A stretch of DNA of 64,000 nucleotides, from assembly GCA_030710605.1 (NCBI GenBank), contig CP092870.1, forward strand, positions 50,375,061 to 50,439,060, in the 5' to 3' direction. The position numbers were made by a program, and so were the translations under genes. Of this stretch, positions 11,230 to 21,228 are shown piece after piece; within the stretch, counting starts at the first letter, position 1, and every line of letters begins with the position of its first letter. The notes below the pieces were generated by a model. That model saw only the letters and a list, made by a program, of their open reading frames with translations. It was not told where the DNA came from and searched no databases. The stretch comes from Cordylochernes scorpioides (Eukaryota; Arthropoda; Arachnida; Pseudoscorpiones; Chernetidae).

Positions 11230-11965
11230 ACAGCAGAACTACCTCCCTACACCTAGTTACAGTTACCTAGTTACCAATTGTCCTTTAGACAGAGGTGTCC
11301 TCTTACTGGAGAGTTGCTAAATACAGTAGAACCTCCCTGTAAAGGACACCTAGTTACAGAGCCAAAGTGTCCTTTAGACAGAGGTGTCCTCTTACTGGAG
11401 AGTTGCTACAGTAGAACCTCCCTGTAAAGGACAACACCTAATTACAGTGCCAAAGTGTCCTTTAGGGAGAGGTGTCCTCTTACAGGAGAGTTGCTACAGT
11501 AGAACCTCCCTGTAAAGGACAACACCTAATTACAGAGCCAAAGTGTCCTTTAGACAGAGGTGTCCTCTTACTGGAGAGTTGCTAAATACAGTAGAACCTC
11601 CCTGTAAAGGACACCTAGTTACAGAGCCAAAGTGTCCTTTAGACAGAGGTGTCCTCTTACTGGAGAGTTGCTACAGTAGAACCTCCCTGTAAAGGACAAC
11701 ACCTAATTACAGTGCCAAAGTGTCCTTTAGGGAGAGGTGTCCTCTTACAGGAGAGTTGCTACAGTAGAACCTCCCTGTAAAGGACAACACCTAATTACAG
11801 AGCCAAAGTGTCCTTTAGGGAGAGGTGTCCTCTTACTGGAGAGTTGCTACAGTAGAACCTCCCTGTAAAGTACAACACCTAATTACAGAGCCAAAGTGTC
11901 CTTTAGGGAGAGGTGTCCTCTTACTGGAGAGTTGCTACAGTAGAACCTCCATGTAAAGGACAACA
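11230..11965. repeat. Minisatellite, about 88-bp unit (MITE right end)
   Basis: About eight units starting CAGTAGAACCTCCCTGTAAA and including GAGCCAAAGTGTCCTTTAG and TTACTGGAGAGTTGCTA. The unit is the reverse complement of the right half of the MITE at 20457-20646. Units come in two length classes (with or without an AATA spacer), and a block of three or four units is itself repeated. Confidence 0.93.
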
Positions 11966-11984
11966 CCTTGTGTTTATAATCTAC

Positions 11985-12415
11985 TAGCCGAATGACCCGG
12001 GCAACGCCCGTGTTTTACCCGATTGAATGTTTTTATTCAAATACTATTTGTTACAATTATAAATTGGCGCCTTAAATAAATGCATATGTTAGTTAATAAC
12101 TATAGCCTATGTGCTTTATCTGTCTATGTACTGTTGGCTTCCGTAGGCCTCTCTTACTGGGAAAAAGAAAGAGAGGATTCCATTTGGTTATTAACTAATA
12201 TATGCATTTATTTAAGGAGCGACCTGCTCCAACACAATAGTTACAAAAACGAAAAAACGAGTGGGGGGGGTATGATGGGGGGGGGGGGGGGGGGGGGGGG
12301 GCAAAGGTGGCGTGATCGTAGCCAACCAATAGGAGAGCGCCATTCCAAAAAAAAAGCAAACAGTGACAGAGATGAAAACTGAGGAATTGATGACGCTCGT
12401 AACTGTATATAGAAT
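11985..12415 (+). mobile_element. Short interspersed element with G-run
   Basis: Begins ACTAGCCGAATGACCCGGGC and ends near GCTCGTAACTGTATATAGAA. It contains a small inverted repeat (ATGCATATGTTAGTTAATAA near 12080 against TTATTAACTAATATATGCAT near 12190) and a run of 25 G at 12277-12301 preceded by 8 G. No protein family recognised; the ORFs over the G-run are artefacts. Confidence 0.55.
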
Positions 12416-12735
12416 AATCCAAATTGTGCTTTATCATTGGATTTGGTCTTATTACCTTGTGTTTATAATCTATGATCCAAATTGTACCTTATCATTGGAT
12501 TTGGTCTTATTACCTTGTGTTTATAATCTATGATCCAAATTGTACCTTATCATTGGATTTGGTCTTATTACCTTGTGTTTATAATCTATGATCCAAATTG
12601 TACCTTATCATTGGATTTGGTCTTATTACCTTGTGTTTATAATCTATGATCCAAATTGTACCTTATCATTGGATTTGGTCTTATTACCTTGTGTTTATAA
12701 TCTATAATCCAAATTGTACCTTATCATAAAATTTG
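12416..12735. repeat. Tandem repeat, about 58-bp unit (PLE terminus)
   Basis: About 5.5 nearly identical units: ATCCAAATTGTACCTTATCA, TTGGATTTGGTCTTATTACC, TTGTGTTTATAATCTATG. The phrases match the outer end of the PLE terminal repeats (compare 53355-53425 in reverse). The array ends 9 bp before the splice acceptor of FBXO3 exon A. Confidence 0.92.
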
Positions 12736-12744
12736 GTGTTTCAG

Positions 12745-12834
12745 CCTGGGGTTAACCTGCAGGAGATTCTATGAGATATGCCGCCAAGATAGCCTATGGA
12801 GACCCCTGTGTGAAGAGGAATGGGCCACCAAGGA
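12745..12834 (+). CDS. FBXO3: FBXO3-like gene, exon A (F-box part)
   Basis: FBXO3 is the substrate-receptor subunit of an SCF ubiquitin ligase: an F-box, a SUKH-like (SMI1/KNR4) domain and an ApaG domain. This exon encodes LTCRRFYEICRQDSLWRPLC then EEEWATKE, the second half of an F-box (CRRF and LWRPLC motifs). It is bounded by TTTCAG|CC (one base completes the upstream codon) and AAGGA|GTAAGT, ending in phase 2. The frame continues into exon B with the correct phase. The exon holding the start codon and the LPxE part of the F-box was not found upstream. An upstream array ends only 9 bp before it. Confidence 0.8.
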
Positions 12835-13756
12835 GTAAGTTAGTGCGTTCTATACCTGGGAGTCCTCTCCAAACCCACACTGGAAATCAAACAATTTTAA
12901 AGGTTTCCGGATATGAGTATCTTTTATTTAACTTGCTTCGCTGTCTGTCTGTCCACAAATCTTGTAATCGATTTTTAATATACTTCTAGAGCACGTAGGA
13001 ATTTGAAATTTGGTATACTTTTCAGAACCTGATGACAATGAAAGTTGACAAATTTTCATACTTCTGGGTTGTTAGGTTGGCTGGAAATGGACAAATTTCC
13101 AAATTGCCCTTCAAATTTTGTAAATTAATTTTAATATACTTCCAGATCACATAGAAGTATGAAACTCTTAATACTCACTCAGTCCAATGAACAATGCAAG
13201 TGTACAAACTTCTTGGTGGTCGGAATGGCCAGGAATTAACAAATTTCTATATTTCTTTTTTAAGTCCTATGTTACGCCCCTTACAAGGAATTGACCAATC
13301 CGCCGCGAGCAGGCTTCCATCTATTTAAGGCCTAATCCCACTGAACTTTTGATTCTAAGTTTTGTAATTTAATGACTGAAATATAGCGAACCTTCCCTTA
13401 TAACAAATCTAAGGCGATTCCCAATTCCATTCCATTGAAAATACCATCGTTATAACAAACTTTGCGATTTAAAAAAAAATGAACTACCCCTATAATGAAC
13501 TTATTTTAGGTCCCAAAATAATAAAATATATTTAAAATACTAAACTTATAACAAACTTAAAATTGTAATTAAAAAAATTTAAAGCAACAAAATTTTGAGC
13601 ATGTTTCAGCTCACTGATCACGATTTCAAAACAATAAATTTAGTGGCATTGTTTGTTTTCAATTACATTCTATTTTTTGCTGTATGTTGTATAAATTTTT
13701 ACACATTATACTTTCTATTAAATAGAATATCTTTGCAACAATACAATTTGATCCAT

Positions 13757-13955
13757 AGAAACATAGGGTACCTCTCCCGTCAAAATAGACGTCTAAAACC
13801 AGACGCCATCTATTGACCGTCGCCGCAACTAGCGGCCTCAGGTCGGTGACAAAGCCACAACACCAAATTTGGTAAACTGAAAAGCGTCCACCTAGAGACC
13901 ATGGTTTCGGGCTGATGGCCCTCGTCAGTCTAGGGCGGACTTTATTCCATCAATA
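13757..13955 (-). mobile_element. Small hammerhead-bearing element inserted in Tigger copy
   Basis: Comparison with the other Tigger copy shows this block is extra. It shares GACGTCTATTTTGACGG, CAATAGATGGCGTCT, GGTTGTGGCTTTGTCACCGA-like segments and the hammerhead with the right half of 22314-22765. Size and content resemble a retrozyme or a PLE terminal fragment; no coding sequence. Confidence 0.75.
13891..13934 (-). ncRNA. Type I hammerhead ribozyme, complete fold
   Basis: Minus strand in order: stem I CCUAGA; core CUGACGA; stem II GGGC/GCCC around CAUCA; GAAA; stem III ACC-AU-GGU; the unpaired C at the cleavage site; and the other stem I strand UCUAGG, perfectly complementary. Every conserved core base is present. 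This is the best ribozyme candidate in the window. Confidence 0.85.
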
Positions 13956-14734
13956 AAATTTGAGATAGGAAAAATGCAAATGGCTTCCAAAATAAAGAAA
14001 ATAAAGGCATTCTAAAAACAAAAACTTTATTACTAAAGAAAAAAAAAAGGCCATTTTCAAAATATTTCAAAGTGAGACAAAAGAGGCAAAATTAAAAAAC
14101 ATGCTAAAAAAAAAAGAAAATATTGCTTTTCTATTATAAGAGATAAAATAGAAGGTTATTAAAAATTGTTACAAAGAGGAATCAACCTCAAATTTTGCCG
14201 CAATCGTACGTGTTAAGGCCAAAAAAAAAAGTCCAAATAAACGGGCCAGTGATGCAACAAAATTCATTTTTTATGCCATGAACTATGGTGATTTTAAAGC
14301 CAGCAATGGTTTGCATGACAGGTTCAAAACAAAAGGAAATCTAAACTTAAAAAGAATATGTGGAAACATGAAATGGAAGAAAAACACATTTGAATGGTGC
14401 AATGCTTGAAGAGTGCTTTGTAGCAACAAGGTATTGGAGCTATTTTTCTAAGTAAACATTGTATTATATAATGTGATAAAGATGTTTTTAAATCATTTTA
14501 TATCTTTGAATATATATTTAATAAAACTTTACCTAAGATTTGTCTTGATTTTTAAATTATGCTAATGATAAGAAGAACCTATCATCTAATAATTGCTTTT
14601 ATAATTCAGTATTAATGTAAGGAAATTGGTCAATTAAGGGAATTAAGTGACCACTATTAAGAGGCAGCCTCTTCTTGTATGTATGGCTGTCCTTTAATTA
14701 TACGGTCTAAAAATTTTGAAAAGTATAAAATACA

Positions 14735-14900
14735 AGAAATTAAGACCTAATCCAAATAATTTAATAGTGTGTAATGTTTTGGCAACAGCATTGTCCCAAT
14801 CATCAGACAAAAAAAATAAAAAATTTTACATTTTATTCTTTTGTTTTATGATGGTGACAATGCTGTTGCCGAAAGGTCACACACGATTAAATTATTTGTA
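14735..14900. repeat. Pair of inverted PLE termini
   Basis: The left part (AAGACCTAATCC, TTTTGGCAACAGCATTGTC, ATCATCAGAC) and right part (ATGATGGTGACAATGCTGTT, GCCGAAAGGTCACACAC) are reverse complements around about 14822. Both are decayed hammerhead-bearing PLE ends; the CUGAUGA or GAAAC core is damaged in each. Confidence 0.75.
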
Positions 14901-16287
14901 GGTAGCAATTCCACTGCCAGACAGTCCAGTTTCAAGTTGGCTACCATCAGTGTAAATTGTGATGTCGAAGAGGGAGCTATTTTCCTCAATGATTTGGAGG
15001 CCAAGAGCTTTAAGTAATTCTGGCTGAGTTTCATGTTTGTGGGGATTGGCTGGTAGATGAGGAAAACAGATGAGTTTGTTGCGAGTTCTGTGTGGGGGAT
15101 AGGAAGTTCTGTGTTTGGGATTAATTGGGATGTCTAAAAGATTAGAGTTGTGAGCCAGGTTGAGAGGAGTGGGGCTTTTTAGTCTTTGGTTTGGGACCCA
15201 ATTTCTAATAAATTTTCCTGTAAGATGTTCTTTTGGAGAGTTAATCTTTATTGTTATAAATTTTGAGAAGCAGATTTTTCTCCTTAGGTGTAGGGGAAGA
15301 AGGTTGGATTCGAGTTCAGCAATGCGATTTGGGCAGGATCCTCGAAGTGCGCTGACGATTTTAGCTGCGCTTGCTTGGATTCTGTCTATTTTGGATAGGT
15401 TAGTTTTACTTGAATTCATCCAAGCTGGGGTAGCATATTCCAAAATAGGTCTTACGAGTGCAAGGTACGTTGTGCATAAGATATTGGCATTCACACCCCA
15501 GTTTAAGCCTGATATTTTTTTCAGGATTTTGAGTATTTTTGGCTTTGTTTATCATGGTGTCAATATGTTTTTTAAAAGTGAACGCAGGGTCGAGTGTGAC
15601 ACCAAGATATCTTGGGGAATCTGAATAATGGATCATTGAGTTATTCAAGGAAATATTTGGGGTCCAGTGGCGAAGGTGGTTGTTGATGGTGAAGAGGCCA
15701 ATTTCAGATTTGCTGATGTTGATGGATAATTTCAGTTTCTGAGTTACCTTTTGCAGATTTTTCATGGCTTTATTCAGAGAGTGTTCTGCAACGGAGAGGT
15801 TGTTTTTGAAGACCCAGATGATTATGTCATCTGCGTAAAGGGCAATTTTAGCTGGTGGTTTGATAAAAGTGTGTACATCATTTAGGTAAATATTGAAGAG
15901 AATAGGGCTTAGGATTGATCCTTGGGGTAGACCTTGGTAAATACGAGTGGTTTTTGATTTGATGTTGTTGAAGTTAACCTGTATGGTGCGTTTGGATAGA
16001 AAATTGCTGATCCAACTCAGCATACTTCCCTCTATTCCAAGTTCATCGAGTTTGAGAATTAGCTTTTCCTTCCAGACTCTGTCAAAGGCTTGGGAAAGGT
16101 CGATGAAGGCTGCTATAGTAGATTTTGTAGGTTTATGATGGAAGCTGTTCTGAATTTGTTGAACAAAGTAAAATATTGAATCCTCTGTGATTTGATATTT
16201 TTTAAAAGCTCTTTGATGAGGGTCTAGTAGGTTGTTAGCTTCTGAAATGTATGATTTGTTTTTGTCATTATAATTAGGTTGACACAA
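14892..16287 (-). pseudogene. LINE reverse transcriptase and RNase H fragment
   Basis: Minus-strand non-LTR retrotransposon ORF2. The upstream frame (16287-15406) has AAFIDLSQAFDRVW, then GLPQGSILSPILFNIYLNDV, then ALYADDIIIW, the A, B and C motifs of LINE reverse transcriptase with an intact YADD. A frameshift near 15500 moves to a second frame (15494-14892) with LVRPILEYATPAW, SALRGSCPNRIAEL and IYTDGSQLETGLSGSG, the start of an RNase H domain. The RNase H places it in the I/R1-type LINE group. It is cut at the 3' side by PLE termini and at the 5' side within the RT, so neither endonuclease nor ORF1 is present. Confidence 0.88.
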
Positions 16288-16404
16288 TTTCTAATGGAAA
16301 TTTGGAAATTCAAATTTGGTTATCTTTTTTAAGGTAATTGAAACATCTACCAACAAAATGGCCCATTGATAAAGCACAATTTGGATTATAAATTATAGAT
16401 ACAG

Positions 16405-17393
16405 TAGAACCTCCATGAGAGGAAACTTGTTGCAGATCCACTGCCTTTTTTTTGGGTGTTTTTAATTCTCTTTTTATTTGGAGATATTGAGATGGGAGCC
16501 TTCAAAATGTAAGAAAGCCATGGAAGAAGATGCCCCCCACACGGCGCGAGCCAGCCACCACCCATGTGGGGGTGATGTCACGCTCATGATGCAATTTCCG
16601 GCCCTCCCTCGCTCCCTCGCATCCTCTCTTTGTTCTCAAGTTGTTGTCATCGTCGTGTACTCGCGTCTTGAGACCCAAAACTCTATCTCTCTCTTTTGAA
16701 ATAATTCTTTACCTATAATTTTTGTATTAATTACAAATAAATTTTCATTCTTCCCAACAATCATTGAGTTGCAATAGTTTTACTTTATTCTATGCTGGTT
16801 ACGCCGTCCAGTGATTCGAATTCTTTGTTCAAAGCTCGACAAAACTCGCGCTAGAGGACAGTTTTCATTTGTGAAATTACCATTTTTTACTATTTTACAA
16901 CTCTCTGGTAAGAAGACACCTCTCCCTAAAGGGCACTTTGGCTCTGAAATTAGGTGTCCTTTACAGGAAGGTTCTACTGTAGCAACTCTCTGGTAAGAAG
17001 ACTCCTTTCCCTAAAGGACACTTTGGCTCTGAAATTAGGTGTCCTCTACAGGGAGGTTCTACTGTAGCAACTCTCTGGTAAAAGGACACTTCTCCCTAAA
17101 GAACACTTTGGCTCTGCAATTAGGTGTTGTCCTTTACAGGGAGTTTCTACTGTAGCAACTCTCTGGTAAGAGGACACTTTAGTTCTGCAATTAGGTGTCC
17201 TTTACAGGGAGGTTCTACTGTAGCAACTCTCTGGTAAGAGGACACCTCTCCCTAAAGAACACTTTGGCTCTGCAATTAGGTGTCCTTCACAGGGAGGTTC
17301 TACTGTAGCAACTCTCTGGTAAGAGGGCACTTCTCCCTAAAGGACACTTTGGCTCTGCAATTAGGTGTCCTTTACAGGGAGGTTCTACTGAAC
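16405..17393 (+). repeat. MITE with amplified right end
   Basis: The left MITE end (CAGTAGAACCTCCATGAGAG) is interrupted by a solo LTR, resumes at CGCGCTAGAGGACAG, passes the central ATTACCATTTTTTACTATTT and continues as about six right-end units (CAACTCTCTGGTAAG ... GGAGGTTCTACTG), ending at 17393. Left end single and right end amplified is the mirror of the array at 19552-20646. Confidence 0.85.
16428..16841. mobile_element. Solo LTR, 414 bp
   Basis: Starts TGTTGCAGATCCACTGCC and ends AAAGCTCGACA (TG...CA), with a perfect 5-bp duplication AAACT on both sides (16423-16427, 16842-16846). It splits a MITE unit that reads through once one AAACT is removed. AATAAA lies near 16736. No internal region, so it arose by LTR recombination. 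Confidence 0.82.
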
Positions 17394-17525
17394 AAGAAGA
17401 TATAATTCAATGGATTCAAAAATCCTATGGATTAGGTCTTTTATTTTCTTGTATCTAAATGGCCCCATGTTATAAGAAAATGGGAAGGTCTCCACTTTGT
17501 TCTACTGCTCCATGGTTGTGTGCAG

Positions 17526-17683
17526 AAGGTGCAGCTTGGAAGAGCCATGGAGAGACCACTTTGTTCACTTCTATAAGCAGTTTGGTCGATACCTTGGTGC
17601 TTATCCCAAGCTGAAAACTGCTCTAGACAAACTGGAGGCTTACCTCCGGGAGAATCTGCCTCAACTTCCCACTTTCCTCAGGG
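17526..17683 (+). CDS. FBXO3: FBXO3-like gene, exon B (linker, start of SUKH-like region)
   Basis: Encodes RCSLEEPWRDHFVHFYKQFG, then RYLGAYPKLKTALDKLEAYL and a short RENLPQLPTFLR end. This is the segment after the F-box, where FBXO3 proteins have W-x2-x-F-...-GRY-...-Y..KKAWDDL. The acceptor GTGTGCAG|A supplies the one base needed by exon A's phase 2. The donor AGGG|GTAATC ends in phase 1. Its junctions agree with both neighbours. Confidence 0.85.
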
Positions 17684-17797
17684 GTAATCAATCCTTAGTA
17701 TGGCTATATACTCTTTTTGATCAATATTCCTTAGTCCTTCTGAATTTTGAAAGGATTCCCAAACTCTGTCTCACTGTGATACCTCAATAAGTTGTTC

Positions 17798-18420
17798 CTC
17801 TTCTTTTTTCTTATCTCCACTCAATCATATCAGGTTATCAAGCAACTCCGCCTTTGTCGGTCCCAAGCCCTGGATAAAAAGGAGGAGGTGGAGCAGTAAC
17901 AAGCTCGCTAAAAAACCTGGGCTCAGCTGGCCCGGCTGATAGTACCCTGTAAGGGCTCCTAATCCAGGGATACAGGAAAAGCAGCGTTTTACTCCATGTT
18001 AGGAGCGGCTGCACATGGCGTCTGTTCCTCATGTCAGAGGCAGCCATTTATTTTGGAGCTAAGTCGGCCTGCCACTGAGTAGTGCTCTCAGTCTTAATGA
18101 CAAAGGCAGACGCATTCTACTTCACCCAGTCATGATCTCAAGCTTTACAAGCTTGGTACCCTGAAATGATTGAGTGGAGATAAGAAAGAAGAAGACATTA
18201 TTGACTGTATTGACTCATCCATTGATGAGCTCTACTCATCCCCAGCAGACACCACAACAAGTTCTACAAGCTTGATACCCTGATATGATTGAGTGGAGAT
18301 AAGAAAGAAGAAGAAGAAAGAAGGGTATCAAGCTTGTAGAGTTTGTTGATGGTGTCTGTGCTGGGGAAGAGTAGAGCTCATCAATGGATGAGTCAATACA
18401 GTCAATAATGTAGGTTGTCA
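17798..18420 (+). repeat. Repeat family B, one full copy plus inverted tail pieces
   Basis: A short left tail piece (TCTTATCTCCACTCAATCAT) is followed by a full plus-oriented copy starting AACTCCGCCTTTGTCGG at 17844. After 18195, two inverted pieces of the TCATCAATGGATGAGTCAAT and AAGCTTGTAGAG region form a palindrome. No coding content. Confidence 0.78.
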
Positions 18421-18444
18421 CTTAGTACATAGTGGGAAAACCAT

Positions 18445-18600
18445 TAGTTGTACCTCTAACGAGGATAAAGCACAATTTGGAATATACAATGTAAACATAA
18501 GGTAATAAGCCCAATTCCACATATAAATAGCGTATGACGTTTCGGTAACACTGCTGTTACCATGTTTTTGGAGACAGAGGCAATTTTGTTCACACTTGTT
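18445..18600 (-). repeat. PLE terminal remnant
   Basis: Contains AAAGCACAATTTGG, AAGGTAATAAGCCC and GACGTTTCGGTAACA, matching PLE ends. On the minus strand GGTAACAGCAGTGTTACC-GAAACGTC preserves hammerhead stem II and the GAAAC side; the CUGANGA side is lost. Confidence 0.6.
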
Positions 18601-19178
18601 TATCTCGTGTGTCTTCAATAAAGGTCAGTGTAATATCTTTCAGAAGTATTGTCTGAATCCTGATATAAATGCTAAAAGGTACAACTTCCTTAAGTGTTGT
18701 CCATGAATGTATATTGGTTATATCGTGTATCTTCAATAAAGGTCACTGTAATATCTTTCAGAGGTATTGTCTCAATCCCGATATACATTGTAAAAGGTAC
18801 AACTTCCTTAAGTGTTGTCCATGAATGTATATTGGTTATATCGTGTGTCTTCAATAAAGGTCACTGTAATATCTTTCAGAGGTATTGTCTCAATCCCGAT
18901 ATACATTGTAAAAGGTACAACTTCCTTAAGTGTTGTCCATGAATGTATATTGGTTATATCGTGTGTCTTCAATAAAGGTCACTGTAATATCTTTCAGAGG
19001 TATTGTCTCAATCCCGATATGCATGCTAAAAGGTACAGCTTCCTTAGGTTTTGTCCATGAGTGTATATTGGTTATCTCGTGTGTCTTCAATAAAGGTTAC
19101 TGTAATATCTTTCAGAGGTATTGTCTCAATCCCGATATACATTGTAAAAGGTACAACTTCCTTAAGTTTTGTCCGTGA
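18600..19178. repeat. Tandem repeat, 118-bp unit, about 5 copies
   Basis: Unit includes TTGGTTATATCGTGTGTCTT, CAATAAAGGTCACTGTAATA, TTTCAGAGGTATTGTCTCAA and AAAGGTACAACTTCCTTAAG. Repeated starts at 18694, 18812 and 18930 set the period. The array ends about 40 bp before exon C of the FBXO3-like gene; each unit carries a TTTCAG|AG acceptor-like site. Confidence 0.93.
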
Positions 19179-19217
19179 GTTTATGTGCCCCTCACCTCAA
19201 CAAATGGTGCACCCCAG

Positions 19218-19335
19218 AGGGAGCCACTGAAGAAGACCTGGACAAAATGGAGGATAGGCTGGCGGTAAACCTCCCAAAAGAAGTCCGCTGCTTCTACCGC
19301 CTCTGTGATGGTCAGGATCCAGAATCAATATTCGG
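19218..19335 (+). CDS. FBXO3: FBXO3-like gene, exon C (SUKH-like domain)
   Basis: Encodes EGATEEDLDKMEDRL, NLPKEVRCFYRLCDGQ and DPESIFG. The first stretch matches the KEGA-x-EEDLD start of the SMI1/KNR4-like domain, and LP-x2-x-RCxYRxxxGQ is its next hallmark. The acceptor ACCCCAG|AG combines with exon B's last G to make GAG. The donor TTCGG|GTAGGT ends in phase 2. This family-specific exon is the strongest support for the gene call. Confidence 0.9.
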
Positions 19336-19479
19336 GTAGGTGCTCCAGGCTCACAGTGCTCTATCCTCCTCTTTTAATGATAATCATGAGCAAGTCATGT
19401 TCCGGACTACAATGATATTGACCCTATAACAAATTATAACAAGAGGAATCACAGTGTATAAGAAGGAATAACAACAACA

Positions 19480-19550
19480 ACAAGATTCTTTATTTAAGAG
19501 ATCTTGGCAAGCTCTCAGACTATAATGTCCTTTAACAGGCTGTAATATAA
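19480..19550 (-). repeat. Decayed PLE end with hammerhead-like remnant
   Basis: On the minus strand: CCUGUUAAAGGACAUUAUAG, then GUCUGAGAGCUUGCCAAG, a degraded version of the CUGUUGA...GAAAGCUU motif at 8742. Stem II GGAC/GUCU is still readable. Confidence 0.5.
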
Positions 19551-19551
19551 T

Positions 19552-20646
19552 ACAGTAGAACTACCTCCATGAGAGGACACTCCCGCTAGAGGACACCTCT
19601 CTATAAAGGACAGTTTCTATCACCAATACAGTAGAACATACTCCATGAGAGGACACTCCCGCTAGAGGACACCTCTCTACAAAGGACAGTTTCCATCACC
19701 AATACAGTAGAACAACCTCCATTAGAGAACACTCACGCTAGAGGACACCTCTCTACAAAGGACAGTTTCCATCACCAATACAGTAGAACATAATCCATGA
19801 GAGGACACTCACGCTATAGGACACCTCTCTATAAAGGACAGTTTCTATCACCAATACAGTAGAACAACCTCCATGAGAGGACACTCACGCTAGAGGACAT
19901 CTCTCTATAAAGGACAGTTTTCATCACCAATACAGTAGAACATACTCCATGAGAGGACACTCACGCTAGAGGACACCTCTCTACAAAGGACAGTTTTCAT
20001 CACCAATACAGTAGAACATACTCCATGAGAGGACACTCACGCTATAGGACACCTCTCTACAAAGGACAGTTTCCATCACCAATACAGTAGAACATACTCC
20101 ATGAGAGGACACTCCCGCTAGAGGACACCTCTCTACAAAGGACAGTTTCCATCACCAATACAGTAGAACATACTCCATGAGAGGACACTCCCGCTAGAGG
20201 ACACCTCTCTACAAAGGACAGTTTCCATCACCAATACAGTAGAACATACTCCATGAGAGGACACTCACGCTAGAGGACACCTCTCTACAAAGGACAGTTT
20301 CCATCACCAATACAGTAGAACATACTCCATGAGAGGACACTCCCGCTATAGGACACCTCTTTATAAAGGACAGTTTCCATCACCAACACAGTACCTCCAT
20401 GAGAAGACACTCCCGCTAGAGGACACCTCTCTACAAAGAACAGTTTCCATCACCGATACAGTAGAACAACCTCCATGAGAGGACACTCACACTATAGGAC
20501 ACCTCTCTATAAAGGACATTTTTTATTTGTAAAATTAACATTTTCGCTTTTTTGCAACTCTCCAGTAAGAGGACATCTCTCCCTAAAGGACACTTTGGCT
20601 CTGCAATTAGGTGTTGGCCTTTACAGGGAGGTAGTTCTACTGAACA
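19552..20646. repeat. Minisatellite (MITE left end) capped by complete MITE
   Basis: About 12 units of 75-76 bp like those at 437-1590, then one complete MITE (about 20457-20646): left unit, central ATTTGTAAAATTAACATTTT, then the right end with AACTCTCCAGTAAGAGGACA and GGGAGGTAGTTCTACTG. This block shows how the two minisatellite families join in one element. Confidence 0.92.
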
Positions 20647-20884
20647 AGAAATTTTTTAATTAATTAATTTCTGGGCCCTGCCAGAAGTCCTCCTCTACGT
20701 GGCGGGCGGAAAAGCAGCACAAGTAAGGGCCTGCCCTGTAGGGCGAAGTACAGTGGGGACTCAGTGAGCCCTGAGCCGCTACGGTAACCGTAAAGTTCTA
20801 CAGGGAACTCTGAAATATGGCTGACTAACAGGGCAATGGCACCCTTCTTTCCATGGAACAAGACACCACCAATGTAAATGACAC

Positions 20885-21115
20885 AATATATTTGGATTAT
20901 AAACACAAGGTAACAACACCAAATACAAATAGTGTTTGACAATTCGGTAACAGCATTGTTACCATCTTCAGATAAAAGTACTGAATGAGAATTTATACCA
21001 CAGCTATTTAAAACATGCTGTTGTCTATTATCTTATTCAGTACTTTTGTTTGAAGATGGTAACAACGCTGAGACGTCAAACATTGGTCTTATTACCTTGT
21101 AGTTTTAAGTTTAGT
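20885..21115. repeat. Inverted pair of PLE termini
   Basis: The left arm (CAAGGTAACAACACC, TTGACAATTCGGTAACAGCA, CATCTTCAGATAAAAGTACT) and right arm (CAGTACTTTTGTTTGAAGAT, GGTAACAACGCTGAGACGTC, TCTTATTACCTTG) are reverse complements. Both carry decayed hammerheads: left CUGAAGA with GAAUUGUC, right UUGAAGA with GAGACGUC. Confidence 0.8.
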
Positions 21116-21228
21116 TTCTTATTTCAGCTTGTTGAAGGAAGTTATTGTATGAAAGCTTGCCAAGATTATATATCTCCTGTTAACTTTTATTCCTTCTTAA
21201 AAAATTATTATTATTTTATTTTATTTTT

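Larger units (their letters stand above)
13385..14728 (-). mobile_element. Tigger/pogo-like transposon, second copy
   Basis: Inverted copy of the element at 3161-4436, recognisable from CGAACCTTCCCTTATAAC at the left to ACGGTCTAAAAATTTTGAAAA at the right. The terminal 40-75 bp are missing on each side. It is split by an insertion of about 200 bp (13757-13955) that is absent from the first copy, which dates that insertion as later. Confidence 0.85.

Noticed and set aside
15160-15624. Plus-strand 154-residue ORF
   Set aside because: Antisense to the LINE reverse transcriptase fragment.
18694-19178. Three near-identical 82-residue ORFs
   Set aside because: Produced by the 118-bp tandem unit; not a gene family.
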